Shown: piece by piece, positions 11,498 to 20,984 of the stretch
Numbering within the stretch: position 1 is the stretch's first letter
Layout: the number at the start of each line of letters is the position of its first letter
NCBI GenBank assembly: GCA_936432065.2
Contig: OW386292.2
Coordinates: 99,281,829 to 99,345,828, forward strand
Source: Rutpela maculata
Lineage: Eukaryota > Arthropoda > Insecta > Coleoptera > Cerambycidae
DNA: 64,000 nucleotides
Direction of reading: 5' to 3'
Position numbers and translations under genes: made by a program
The notes under the pieces: generated by a model
What the model was told of the DNA's origin: nothing
The model's database searches: none
The model's input: only the letters and a program-made list of their open reading frames with translations

Positions 11498-11828
11498 GCA
11501 CCACCGGCTCGGTGGTGCAGTGCTTAGGATGTTAGACTTGCGACCACGGAGTCTCAGGTTCGAATCCTGCCTAGGGTATGGATGTGTAGTGGCATTTTTC
11601 ACGTATTACCGAGATGGTAGCAGTGGGCTAGACTGCGGTTGTCTGAGAGACAACACGGTCTAGTCGCTCTCCTCTCCTGAGTTCGAGTCTCAGCTGCGGC
11701 AGATGGCAATGTCGCAGGGAATGGGTGTTGTCATGTTGTCTATGTGTGAGTGTCTGTCCTGGTAGAGTGGAAGATCAGCCTACGGCTGAACTCCGCCAGG
11801 ACATTGATATAAATAAGGTTAATTAAAA
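11498..11828 (+). mobile_element. composite tRNA-type SINE with two tRNA-like modules and 8-bp TSD
   Basis: The 331-bp unit is flanked by AATGGCTG at 11490-11497 and 11829-11836. Its first module has an A-box-like GGTGCAGTGCTTAGG and a B box GGTTCGAATCC. A second module about 85 bp on has TGGTAGCAGTGGGCTAG and GAGTTCGAGTC. The 3' region contains a short stem (TGTCCTGG ... CCAGGACA) and ends in an AT-rich tail. Two pol III-type internal promoters in tandem point to a dimeric SINE rather than a tRNA gene: neither module folds into a clean acceptor stem. Confidence 0.7.
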
Positions 11829-11842
11829 AATGGCTGTCATAA

Positions 11843-12091
11843 TCGCTTCTTTTTTAAAAAAATGTGTTTTAACCGCCTTCCATGCCACCTCAATGACCCT
11901 CTTAAGTCTAGAAGATCTAGATTTGTCTGAGTAAAGGAGACGGGGCCCTACAGTTTATGGTGGAATCCGAACCACTTCTTGGGGAAAATTTCGTATGAAA
12001 AATTTTTTCGCTCTGTGGGGCTCGAACCCACTTCGCTAGGTACGCTCAGAGTGCAAGCTAGACGCGCTAACACACTGGGCTACCGACCCCC
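11843..12091 (-). mobile_element. tRNA-type SINE, minus strand
   Basis: Read on the minus strand from 12091, the element starts GGGGTCGGTAGCCCAGTGTG, with an A box in TAGCCCAGTGTGTTAGCGCG and a B box GGGTTCGAGCCCC about 60 bases on. A non-tRNA body follows and the A/T-rich tail ends near 11843. It sits next to the plus-strand SINE and interrupts the 3' end of the Gypsy-type element that continues from 12092. No TSD could be identified, so the exact 3' end is approximate. Confidence 0.6.
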
Positions 12092-12256
12092 ATATATTTA
12101 CATCATTACATCATTTGACTTTTTGTGCTTCTCGATCCTTCAGGAAATACTTATCGCTACTGTACTCTTCTTGTGGTACCACTTCAGGCGTCCACGGGTC
12201 ATTGTATGGCAGTATACAGCTAACAAGGACAATTTCCTTTTTCGCCTTTTCTAATG

Positions 12257-12884
12257 TCATCGATCTTTTTTGTCACATAGAAGGATTTCAAACCACCGCA
12301 GCAAAAGTTTTTCGCTTCGAGCCACCTTTCTTACGGGGGTGAAGATTTTAACTTGGTCCCCCTTTTCATATTCCAAGCGGCGATGCTTCATACCTTTTTT
12401 GTCCAATTTTTGTCTGGTAGTTATATTCTCTACCGCTAAGTTTCGTACCGCTAGGGCTTTCACCCTGATCTTGCAGGCACCAGTAGGTGCATTAGGTTTG
12501 TTTGCTTCTGTAAGTAAGATTGGCTCCCTACCATACACTTGCATAAATGGAGAAAATTTCGTTGTCTTGCCTTGCCGTAATGTATGCAAATGTGACGTGG
12601 CAAAAATCATCCCAATCGGTTTGATTTGTGTTTGTGCATATTGCCAACATATCCTCGGGGTCCTCGTTAGGTCTTTCCGTCAGACCAATGCACGAGGGGA
12701 GGTAGGCAGTTGTAGGTATATTAGTTCACAATGCCCATTCCCCTTAACAGTTTTTGCCCCAGCTCTGATCGAAAAGTTTGTCCCTTGTCACTTAAGATAT
12801 GACGTGGTGCGCCATGACGTGTAATGATTTTTTCCAACATAAATTTCGCTGCCGGCCCTGATTTTCCAGAGGGTAGCGCTTCTG
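12257..12884 (-). pseudogene. element A integrase, second half of core and C-terminal domain
   Basis: Minus-strand frames read WMETEALPSGKS, KFMLEKIITRHGAPRHILSD, KGQTFRSELGQKLL, then after breaks FATSHLHTLRQGKTTKFSPF, MQVYGREPILL, and a basic tail MKHRRLEYEKGDQVKIFTPV ending LLLRWFEIL. The HGAPRHILSDKG stretch carries the second catalytic Asp, and KGDQV followed by a G/F-type segment is the GPY/F-like C-terminal module. The first half of the same integrase is at 16646-16860, on the other side of the R1-like insertion, and the reading frame is the same on both sides. Confidence 0.75.
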
Positions 12885-13068
12885 TTTCCATCCACCTTTA
12901 TTTTTATTTTTTTTTCTTCCCGGGTGGAAATCCTTTATGGACACCTGAACGGTAGTGTGGGACTCACCTCTAGGCATACCCACTAAAACCACCCCTCTAT
13001 CACCTATCTCTCTGGAACCGCTCGCGCATCTACTTCAGAGGGTAGGCCTGTCCTTTTTTCTCCATAGG

Positions 13069-13590
13069 TTACCAACTCTCGTTTTTTTCCTCTTCTTCCT
13101 TGGTTTTAAGTATGCTGGTAAGTGCACCTGCTATAATATCCCAATTTCCTTCGTCTTCCAGCATCAGGGCAACTAAATTTTCCTCCTGGAGTATCTCGCC
13201 TACTCTGTGGCAGGCGTCTCTATAAACGGCCCACCTGGGGCACCAGAAAATGGTGTGAGCTGGGGAATTTGTTTCCCCGCAGTAGACGCACTCGTCGTCG
13301 TCCACCTTTCGATGTTTCTGACATAGGTGCGGAAACAGCCATGTCCGGATAGTGCTTGGGTGATATAATATCCTATTTCCCCATGCTTCCTGTCCACCCA
13401 CCTTCTTATGTTCGGAATTAGAGTCTTTGTCCAAAGGCCCTTTGTGCCGTTTTCCCATCTTTCTTGCCAGTGTTCGTACAATCGGTCTTCAGTTTGTCTT
13501 TTGTCGGCGCCCTCGTAGATTTCCTTCCTCTGTCGAGCTAGAAGGTCAATGGGAGCTACGCCTGCTATCACTTGGATAGCATCCATTGAG
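13069..13590 (-). pseudogene. R1-like ORF2, C-terminal Cys/His region
   Basis: Two overlapping minus-strand frames, joined by a frameshift near 13450, carry MDAIQVIAGVAPIDLLARQR, the segment after RT, and then GNRILYHPSTIRTWLFPHLC followed by DDECVYCGETNSPAHTIFW and CPRW. The C-x2-C...H...C arrangement is the zinc-type motif at the C-terminus of R1/TRAS-group ORF2 proteins. A lysine/glutamate-rich tail follows and the 3' UTR begins near 13060. Confidence 0.75.
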
Positions 13591-13663
13591 ACTGTCCTAT
13601 ATGCACTGGCTATTCTAATGGCCGTCTTCCTGTGGATGCATTCAAGTTTTCGCCTCGTCCTGG

Positions 13664-14420
13664 CTATCGACAGGGCCTTTTCCCATACCGGGGAGGCGTA
13701 GAGCGCGGAGGCGCCACTGAGCCCAAAATTTTTCTTTTACTAGCTTTAGGGCCACCGACATTTGGCATGAGCCTTCCAAGTTGGGCGATCCTTTCGCCTG
13801 CCCTGATAGATGTTTTCGTGACATGGACCGAAAAGTTTAAGTGCTTGTCCAGCCATACTCCCAGGTATTTAATGTAGTCCTTTGGTGTCACTTGGACTCG
13901 TTGGACGGTGGAGACATGTGCTAGCTTCCTGCGTCCTGATAGCAATATAGCCTCAGTCTTTTGGGGTGCGAGCTCCAGGGACTTCTGCTTCATCCAGTCG
14001 CAGACTTTTTCCAAGGCCTCGTTTGCTTTTACCATTAGCATTTGCTCGTTGTCGGCTACGGCCACCATATTGGATATGGCCATCTACGCCTATTTCCCCG
14101 AGCCGGTCCAGGATTTTCTGCCATGATGCAGAGTTAAAGGCGTTCTTCACATCTAGGGTGATAACCGCGCTTATTTTTCTCCTCGCTCTTATCAGTTCCG
14201 CGTCTGTGGCCAGGTGGATGACTTCGTTAATCGCATTTATGGTTGATCTTCCCTCTCGGAAACCGAACTGGCGTTCCGAGATGCCGTCTCCCCTCTCTAG
14301 GTCTCTCTTAAGCCGTGCTAGCACTAAGTGTTCCAAGAGTTTCCCAAGGGTATCCAGGAGACAGAGTGGTCGGTACGACGAAGCCTCTTCTAGTGGTTTT
14401 CCAGCCTTCCTCATAAGCAC
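13664..14420 (-). pseudogene. R1-like reverse transcriptase with internal deletion
   Basis: The frame to about 14090 reads GKPLEEASSYRPLCLLDTLG, KLLEHLVLARLK, ERQFGFREGRSTINAI and SAVITLDVKNAFNSASW, the RT fingers and first catalytic Asp (VITLDVKNAF). It then stops at GEIGVDGHI and resumes in another frame at VAVADNEQMLMVKANEAL and KCTEA-type thumb sequence (QKTEAILLSGRRK). The palm segment between these points, which should carry the F-A-D-D motif, is missing, so the polymerase cannot work. The thumb continues through IKYLGVWLDKHLNFSVHV. Confidence 0.8.
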
Positions 14421-15793
14421 TCATTTACGGCGATTTTGACAATCTCCGGGTAGATCCCGTCTAGGCCCGGGGCTTTTTTGTTTTTAAGTTTGTCCGCAGC
14501 CCTAGCAAGCTCGTCTTTTGTGAAGGGCTCCATTTCTTCAAGATCGGGGGATTCCCAGACGACTTCGGGGTGGTCTGGGAATAGGGCTCGTGCCACCTCC
14601 ACCACCCTGTCCGGTGGGATGCGATGCGTCGGGGTTTTTCGCAGCCGTTTTGTTGCGATTTTATAGCCGTCGCCCCAGATGTTATTTTCTATTTCCCTGA
14701 TTATTTCGTTCCAGTGTTCTTTTTTTGACTTGAAAATGGAGTCTCGGAGGGCCTTCCTACACTGCGAGTATTCGTCCTTTCTGTTGGCCGTTTGGGCGCC
14801 TAAATTATTTCCACGCTTGGACTTGAGGAGCTGTCTCCTGGCTGCAATGCATTTTTTCCGCTTGTCCGCGATCTCTTCTGTCCACCAGTAGCACTGTTTC
14901 CTGCTACTCGACTGATTTCTTTTGGGCATAGAGGCATCACATGCTCCCGTCAAGGCTTTTACCAAGCTGTCCGCCGTACAGTCTGGCCTCTCAGCTAACT
15001 CCCTGTCTAGGGTGTGGGTTAATTTGATGACATCCAGCTTTCTGAGTGACCAGCCCTGGGTGGTGACTTTTGCCTCTTCGGTCATATGTCCCACTCCGAA
15101 AGAGATATAGCGGTGGTCGCTGAGGGTTTCGTCCTCCAAAACATTCCAGTCAGTCACTAATTTCGCTATTCCTTGCGAGGCAAAGGTTAAGTCGACCACC
15201 GAAGATCTATCCCCGCTCACGAAGGTACTGGCTTCTCCTTCGTTTAGAAGTACAAGGTCTAACTGTGCAGCCCACTCCGTCACTATCACTCCCCTCGCGT
15301 TCGCTTTCTGCCGTGCCCATTCCGGGGCTCTTGCATTGAAGTCACCAGCAACTATGACTTCCTTTGTGTTATTTCTGATGGATACTGTCAGCTCATTTAG
15401 AGCTGCCTCTAGGGATTCTATCCCAGCGTTTGGGGAGAAGTAGCAGCTGTACACTACAGTGTTTTCGAGCTCGACCCATACGAAACCCGTGCCAGAGCCA
15501 GTCTGGTAGACCGTGGTCTTTTTGCCCGGCAAGCTGATAGCAACATCTTTTTCGCTGTCCACAAACCAACCTGGTCCTTCCACTATCTTCTTGTTTGGTT
15601 CACTCACTACGACGACATCTAGATGTCTCTTTGATATCGTCGCGTAGAGAAGATCATGGGCGGCTCTGCACCTATTAAGGTTTATCTGTAGGAAGCAGTA
15701 GGTCGATCTGCTCGACTGGCTCTTGTTTTTTCTCGGCTTTCTGGAGGTGCTTGTCCTCGGGTGTACTTCCTGGTCTATCGGGGCAGCTTCCAC
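14411..15793 (-). CDS. R1-like ORF2, endonuclease and start of RT (long intact frame)
   Basis: An uninterrupted 460-codon frame. Residues about 30-240 form an apurinic-type (exonuclease/endonuclease/phosphatase) endonuclease: LQINLNRCRAAHDLL, VVVVSEPNKK, VYSCYFSPNAG, VIVAGDFNARAPEWA and TLSDHRYISFG, with the GDFN and SDH catalytic motifs present. The following 200 residues are the linker rich in R and K, ending APGLDGIYPEIVKIAV, the first RT block. It stops at TGA/TAA 14411 just after NECL and RT continues in an overlapping frame. The endonuclease nicks target DNA to prime reverse transcription. Its preservation suggests the R1-like copy is younger than the Gypsy element it sits in. Confidence 0.85.
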   Translation of the reverse strand: MEAAPIDQEVHPRTSTSRKPRKNKSQSSRSTYCFLQINLNRCRAAHDLLYATISKRHLDVVVVSEPNKKIVEGPGWFVDSEKDVAISLPGKKTTVYQTGSGTGFVWVELENTVVYSCYFSPNAGIESLEAALNELTVSIRNNTKEVIVAGDFNARAPEWARQKANARGVIVTEWAAQLDLVLLNEGEASTFVSGDRSSVVDLTFASQGIAKLVTDWNVLEDETLSDHRYISFGVGHMTEEAKVTTQGWSLRKLDVIKLTHTLDRELAERPDCTADSLVKALTGACDASMPKRNQSSSRKQCYWWTEEIADKRKKCIAARRQLLKSKRGNNLGAQTANRKDEYSQCRKALRDSIFKSKKEHWNEIIREIENNIWGDGYKIATKRLRKTPTHRIPPDRVVEVARALFPDHPEVVWESPDLEEMEPFTKDELARAADKLKNKKAPGLDGIYPEIVKIAVNECL

Positions 15794-15939
15794 CGCTGGT
15801 GGCTCCTCCCCTGGTAGTCATTTCTGGTTGCTGGATCCCGCGGCTTCCAACAGCCGCTGGTCGTCTGTTTCAATCGACTCCATTTCCTTGTCGGTTGCTT
15901 TGGTTGTCTCCCGGGTTTTATTGCCGGTCCCTAGGCTAC

Positions 15940-16632
15940 GGTCTACTTTCAAGGTCCTTTTGGCCATTTCAGGTCTATCATAAACCATTTGTCTGTAGAG
16001 CGGGCACTTTGTCGTGTCCGCTCTATGCTCCTGTTTACACTTGCGACAGTGAGCTTTACTCTTGCATTCCTTTGCCTTGTGGCCCGTCTCCCCACAATTT
16101 AGGCATTCACCCGAACGGTCTGTCGTGTTTGTGCAGGCGTTTGTCGCATGACCAAAATTGAGGCATTTGTAGCATCTTGGTATCGTAATCCTCTCGCGGA
16201 CACGGCAGCTTGTCCATCCAATATATATTTTTCCTTTGGCTAGTAATCCTCCGGCCAGGTGGCTTGGGACGCGGGCTGTGGTAATATGATTACCATCTCG
16301 GGATGGCCTAAAAGGCCCAATGGTTATGCCTTACGATTTGGTAGCCCCCGTCTCACGTTCTATTGCTTCCAAGACCTCGTTTGCGGACACTGTTGGGTCG
16401 ATGTCCATAACGTGCACAATCGTCTCGCTAGATTGTGTCCTTGCAGTGACATCTTTGATCTTTTTTGCTATTTCATTTTGGAGAAGCATTGCCTGTGAGC
16501 GTTCTCTTTCCAATCTGAGTGCCAGATTCCCTCCGCCTGTCTGCCTCACCGTTTTAACCTTTACTCCAAGGTCGTCCAGCTTGACATTTTCCTTGATGGA
16601 TTTGAGGATTTCGGCGTATGGTTTCCCCTCGA
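15940..16632 (-). pseudogene. R1-like ORF1 (gag-like) with three CCHC zinc knuckles
   Basis: Minus-strand frames begin at the truncation point with GKPYAEILKSIKENVKLDDL, GVKVKTVRQTGGGNLALRL and IVHVMDIDPTVSANEVLEAI, the conserved domain before the knuckles of R1/TRAS ORF1 proteins. After a frameshift near 16330, CYKCLNFGHATNAC, CLNCGETGHKAKEC and CRKCKQEHRADTTKC follow (16010-16180), a C-x2-C-x4-H-x4-C pair plus a variant third knuckle. These bind the element RNA. The true N-terminus was lost by 5' truncation. Confidence 0.8.
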
Positions 16633-16645
16633 TTTCCATCCACCT

Positions 16646-16865
16646 TGTGACGTACTCAGTTGCTACCACTTTTACTTTCTTGCCATTCCGACTTCTACTG
16701 GAATGAGTTGTAGCAACCCAACGGGCTTCCGATTCTGTTGCCCTTTTCTGGCTTAGCAATCTTTACAGCCTTTGACAAATTTCTCCACGTCTTCATAAAT
16801 TCCCTGCCAATAGTATCGACTTTTTATCTTATGCAGAGTGATGGAAAAAGAGTATTTCACCTATT
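16646..16865 (-). pseudogene. element A integrase, zinc-binding domain and start of core
   Basis: The minus strand reads HKIKSRYYWQGIYEDVEKFV followed by KGCKDC, the end of the HHCC zinc-binding domain, then after a frame slip KKVKVVATEYVTRW, the beta-strand region after the first catalytic Asp. The YYW...V-x-x-F-x-x-x-C-x-x-C order is that of Gypsy integrases. The remainder lies at 12257-12884 beyond the LINE insertion. Confidence 0.7.
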
Positions 16866-16893
16866 AATGACTTTGGAATCTCCAATAAAGAAA

Positions 16894-17270
16894 GAGGGTC
16901 TATAAGGCCGGTTTTCGGCCTAATTTATTTCTGAACAAAAAAAATATGTTTTCATTATTTACTATCAATATCGAATCGATTCCACTCCAAACTAAACTTG
17001 CCCGTACTCACCTCCACTTTTTATACCCCTAAAATATTAAATAATCAGCATTCAGTTGAATTTTTTACTTTTCAACATGACTGTATTCTCGTTATTTTGA
17101 AAGAGGTGGGAGGGAGGGAGGAGAGAATGACAGGGGGTAAAAAGAGAGGGTGGGGGAAGTTCCGTTTGGGGTGGAATCGATTTGATATTGATTGTAAATA
17201 ATAAAAACATGTTTTTCGGTTTCTTTTGTTCAAAAATAAATTAGGCCGAAAACCGATCTTATGGACCCTC
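16894..17270. mobile_element. 377-bp MITE with long terminal inverted repeats inside element A
   Basis: The left end GAGGGTCTATAAGGCCGGTT and the rest of the arm (TTCGGCCTAATTTATTT, TATCGAATCGATTCCA) are inverted at the right end (AAATAAATTAGGCCGAA, GGACCCTC at 17262-17270). The arms are over 100 bp long with scattered mismatches and indels. The centre holds a polypurine run at about 17100-17160. There is no coding frame. The insertion lies between the RNase H and integrase parts of element A. No TSD is obvious. Confidence 0.65.
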
Positions 17271-17278
17271 CTCCTTTT

Positions 17279-17880
17279 CTAGGCCGTCTGTAGATGAATT
17301 TCCTTTGTAGAGCACGTCATCAATAAGTTTTTTACTTGTTTTGCCAATCCGGTAGGTATTTCTGGGTCATAGAGGTTTATCACACCGTTTTTAATCCTAT
17401 TAAGTTCTGGGTCTGGATTTTGGCGTTGTGCTATATCTGATGGTAACAATAGGAATGTTTGTATATCGTCTATGTCAAATATGTCCACAGTTGCATCCAG
17501 TTTTAACATAGGATACCTTGATAGGCAATCAGATTCTTTATGTAAACTATGTGCTAGTTATATTCTGATAATTTGAGAGACCATCTTGCCAGTCTACCAG
17601 TGGAATATTTTAGCGAGCGAATCCAGCATAGTGCATGATGGTCAGACCTACCGTAGATTAGGTGACGTGCCCAAATTGCTGTCAGCACTTCTAGTTCTGT
17701 GATGGTGTAATTTTTCTCTGTCTTCGAGAGGCTTCTGCAAACATATGCCATCGGGTTTAGCTGCCCATCTGGTTCTTCCTGCAAGAGTATAGAACATATT
17801 CCTATTATTACGTAATTCGCATCCTCTGGTAGGATAGAAGTGTTGCAGCACTGGTGCTGTTATTAGTTTTTCCCTCATAA
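17279..17880 (-). pseudogene. element A RNase H and connection to integrase
   Basis: Minus-strand frames read REKLITAPVLQHF, then QEEPDGQLNPMAYVCRSLSK followed by TEKNYTITELEVLTAIWA, and after a break RHLIYGR, SDHHALCWI and STGRLARWSLKLSEYN. YTITELE contains the RNase H catalytic Glu and TDH-like SDHHAL the third acid. The connection LPSDIAQRQNPDPELNRI lies further on. Frameshifts at about 17650 and 17785 break the protein. Confidence 0.75.
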
Positions 17881-18830
17881 TTTCGAAGGCATCATTTTAC
17901 TCTTCATTCCAAATTAAACCTTTTTCTTTCTGGGTCGCTATGTGTAAATGTCTTGCAACCATTGAAAAATTCTCGATGAATTTTCTATACTCAGTGCAGA
18001 GTCCAACACAAAACTCTGAATATCCTTTACTGATTTAGGTTTGGGAAATTTTTTTATGGCAATAAGTTTCTCTACATCGGAGGCAAATCCGTGTTTGTTT
18101 ACAATAAACCACAGGACTTTAACTCCTGGCTTAGCATAAACACATTTACTAGGATTAAGCGTAAGGCCAGCTTCCTACAATCGTGTAAAGAGATTCCTTA
18201 TTTTTTCCATGTGCTCGTCTGCAGTTTTCTAGAAAACGATGATGTCATCCAGATAGATGAGAACATCTTTCCACTTCGTGCCCTGAAACACCGTGTCGTG
18301 AGTACCTGGAATATGGCTGGAGCATTGCATAAGCCGAAGCTTAACACGAAGGTGGTGTATTGCTTCGAGTGCTCCTAAATCCGCCCCTGGTGGTATCCGC
18401 TAAACATATCGAGGCAGCTGTAATACTGACATCCTCCCAAGTAAGTTAGAATGTCATTTATATTTGGGATAGGGTAAGTGGATTTTTTTGTGACATTGTT
18501 TAATCTCCTATAGCCTGCGCAGAACCTAATTTCTCCATCTTTCTTCTTAACCAATACAATTGGACTTGCCCACGGGTAGTGGCATAGTCGGATAATGTTG
18601 TTTTATTTGTCCCGTTATTTTTGTGGCACCCTGTATGGCCGACATTTAATAGGGGGTTGCATCTCCAAGATCGATCCTGTGCTTTGTCAGATTTGTTAAC
18701 CCCATGCACTTATAGATTTTAAGAACACGTGGGAAAATCCCAACAGTAGAGATTGTAATCTATCCTTAAAACGTTTGTCCTGTATGTGTTCTAGGTCGTG
18801 ATCTTTTGGAGTCACCTCATCATTGCTTTC
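17881..18830 (-). pseudogene. element A reverse transcriptase, badly frameshifted
   Basis: Pieces in several minus-strand frames can be placed along a Gypsy RT: LGFSHVFLKS at about 18720, SPIVLVKKKDGEIRF-like residues near 18540, FGLCNAPAIFQ at about 18310, and DVLIYLDDIIVF around 18250, the YLDD catalytic motif. Further on, a region like KCWFVVNKHGFAS and LEGLQH-like thumb residues follow to 17950. No single frame exceeds about 70 codons, so the polymerase is long dead. Confidence 0.65.
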
Positions 18831-19128
18831 ATCTAGATATAGGATTATTGCATTGTGCACGAGTTTGTTGTGTTGGTATTCCCGAACAAGCCCCATCGTT
18901 GTTTTTTAGTATCTTGGTTGGGTTTATTCCTCTATTTTCTATCTTCACAGTTAAATTGTTATTTTCAACTGTCGGTAGGCTAGAGATTACCATCCTCCGA
19001 TGTAATAGAAAATTTTCGTTTCCATAAAATGTTGTGGTAAGAAAATTTTTGTTCCTATATCCTTCTGTTCCGAAGTCTATAGTACATTCCATGGTCGGTT
19101 TTATAGTGTAGTCTTGTAGTGGGAACAA
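18829..19128 (-). CDS. element A, spacer between protease/macro region and RT
   Basis: An open 99-codon frame reads MFPLQDYTIKPTMECTIDFG, RNKNFLTTTFY, MVISSLPTVENNNLTVKI and ENRGINPTKILKN. Gypsy-type elements carry a poorly conserved segment of this kind, with a P-x-Q-x-x-T-I-K-P start and N-x-x-x-x-x-I-x-K-G-end, between protease and RT. It gives no enzymatic function of its own. Confidence 0.55.
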   Translation of the reverse strand: MFPLQDYTIKPTMECTIDFGTEGYRNKNFLTTTFYGNENFLLHRRMVISSLPTVENNNLTVKIENRGINPTKILKNNDGACSGIPTQQTRAQCNNPISR

Positions 19129-19186
19129 TTTGATGACTTTTGGTTCAGGTTCGTGGTTCTTCAGCCTTTGTATTCGTAACTCGTTT

Positions 19187-19480
19187 TTATGGATTAAAAA
19201 AAAGTCTGCTTATGAGATTGTCTGTCGGAGGTTCTTCTTCTCTTTTGAATTTTTCTTTAAAGGCCCGTGCAATGCCTTTGCAAATTCTCATGTCTTCTGA
19301 CGCGCAGTGTGCCAAAAATAATCCTCCGTTACTGTGAAAAGATCCTTGGACTTTTCTTTTTTTGCACAAATAATGTCCAAGTCCCCGTCGTCAAGATCAG
19401 TGAAATAGCTTTCATTACCTCCTTTTGAGGCTATTTTTTCTTTAGGGTTTATTATTACAATTCCCTCCTTGGTGGTAATG
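19187..19480 (-). pseudogene. macro-domain-like (OARD1/TARG1-type) motif inside element A
   Basis: Between protease and RT the minus strand reads, across one frameshift near 19345, KSKDLFTVT then GGLFLAHCASEDMRICKGIA and RAFKEKFKREEE. The order D-L-F, L-A-H-C-x-S-E-D-x-R-M, G-I-A-x-x-F-K-x-x-F is that of the N-terminal part of OARD1/TARG1-type macro domains, which bind or hydrolyse ADP-ribose. Only about 45 residues match: the later half of a macro domain (usual length about 150) is not seen. It may be a captured host sequence or a diverged element-specific domain. The match is by eye. Confidence 0.4.
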
Positions 19481-19819
19481 TGGTGGGTGGGAATTCATCC
19501 GACTTTTCTTCATTGTCCGATGTATGTTTGTGGTCTTCGCAACTTGTTATCGGCTGAACCTGTGGCCTCCCTATTCCTCTTACTTGTGTTAAACTTTGCG
19601 GAGATTTGATTCTGAATGACGCCTTTAATGTTTCCTAGGCACTCCCCTTGTATGCGTGATAAAAAAAGTTTTTTGCGAATTTATGCCGGTTGCAGTAACA
19701 ATTTGCGTAGTCTCTTAGTGCTCTTTGGGCTTCTCTGTTGTTGGTTTCATTATTTATGGAATTTTTTGTTGTTTTAGTCTTATCAGAAAGGGTTATCAGG
19801 TTCGCCCCTAGATCATTTG

Positions 19820-20890
19820 TATTTTGTTACAAACTCCATTCCCAAAATTAGCGGGTGTAGTAATTTTTCAATTACCAATACAGTGCATATAGTGGTCGTT
19901 AATCTGTACCATGAACTTGGTAATTTTCAGTACGCAGAGTTGGTTGTTTTGAGAGATTTCTGGCCAAAACTCAAATGAACCAAATTTCTGACTTCCCAGA
20001 AATGGGTAATACAAGCTTTTTGGTAAGGGTGGACGTTATTCTTGGGGTAACAAAAGGTCTTGTTCCCTATACCTGCTCCATTTGCGTTCTGCAGCTCGAG
20101 AAAGAAACACATTCAAGTTTAAAGTTGTGAAGTGAATATTCAGCATTTACACGACTGTGAATTTTTGGTTTCTTTATCTTCAATTGCATGAATCGGCCAT
20201 GTCTGGCATAGAACGAGGCAGGGCTTTATTGTAGGCAGTTAGTTGACTTTATTTGCTATTTGGTGTCCGAGTCATAGCCTTTTAGCAAGTAAGCGGTTTC
20301 AGTCGTAACTTTTGATTCAAATGAAACTTCATTTTTGATACACTTTACTCCCGCAAGCTTCACACCTATAATTATTTTTATGATATTCAGTGCAGTGTTC
20401 TCTACAGTTTCTGTGAATTGCAGCTGCCCACAGCTGCCGTTTTTTGGGTAAAGGCGTTTAGAATATGTTGATGCAGGTGAAAAATACCCAATTTTTGGAG
20501 TAATAATTAACTGGTATTAACTGATTTATTTCAATTCATGACATCATTCAGTGGATTTTTTCTCGAATTTGGGGGCAATATTCTATTCAAATCCAAAGTT
20601 TCACAATTTTACTCAATTATTTCAATTTCCACCCCTCGAGAGACCTATTTATTTGGTATTTTTTTCATTATTTTTCCTTTAAACGCCAGCTGATTTTGAG
20701 GCGTTTCCAGGAGTTTCAAAGTTTTGGCCAAAAAATGTTAAACCTGACACCATTGTGGTACGGTGACCTTCAGTCCACCTGCAGCCACTAAATTTTGAGA
20801 TTTTTTATTTGGGGTGAAATTTCGTTGTAATATTTTGTTGTGACCCTGTGTCTAGGATCGCCGTTGTTTTTAATTCGTTAGTTAGGATCG
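19820..20890 (-). pseudogene. element A aspartic protease, split by an unidentified insert
   Basis: The catalytic segment LKTTAILDTGSQQNITTKF is at about 20810-20870 on the minus strand. The other end of a retroviral-type protease, ITKFMVQINDHYMHC and LHPLILGMEFVTKY (the I-L-G-x-x-F flap-end motif), lies about 850 bp further on at 19820-19960. The roughly 830 bp between (about 19970-20804) do not resemble protease and are AT-rich, so something was inserted there; I cannot identify it. A homodimeric protease of this kind cleaves the gag-pol polyprotein. Confidence 0.6.
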
Positions 20891-20984
20891 TTGGTTTCTG
20901 CTTAACCTGTTTTGCCCCTTGCATAGGTAGGGTGATGTAGGGGTCTATTAACGACGTCCTCCTGCGTTTGGGTAACCATTGCCG

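Larger units (their letters stand above)
12899..16632 (-). mobile_element. R1-clade-like LINE inserted in the element A integrase, 14-bp TSD
   Basis: The 3.73-kb segment is flanked by a perfect 14-bp repeat TTTCCATCCACCTT at 12885-12898 and 16633-16646. On the minus strand it begins inside ORF1 (5' truncated) and runs through ORF1 zinc knuckles, endonuclease, RT and the C-terminal Cys/His region, ending in an A-rich tail immediately before the TSD. Integrase-type sequence of the host element continues on both sides in one frame. The RT core is partly deleted (see 13664-14420), so the copy is dead. Confidence 0.9.

Noticed and set aside
11498..11580. A tRNA gene in the first module of the SINE (A and B boxes present)
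   Set aside because: No acceptor stem or CCA-compatible end can be formed, and the module sits inside a TSD-bounded unit, so it is a SINE head.
11990..12091. A minus-strand tRNA gene
   Set aside because: The B box and A box are clear, but the sequence continues as a SINE body and no cloverleaf with a good acceptor stem fits.
12270..12824. A 184-codon plus-strand protein
   Set aside because: It is the antisense shadow of the element A integrase, which has recognisable motifs on the minus strand.
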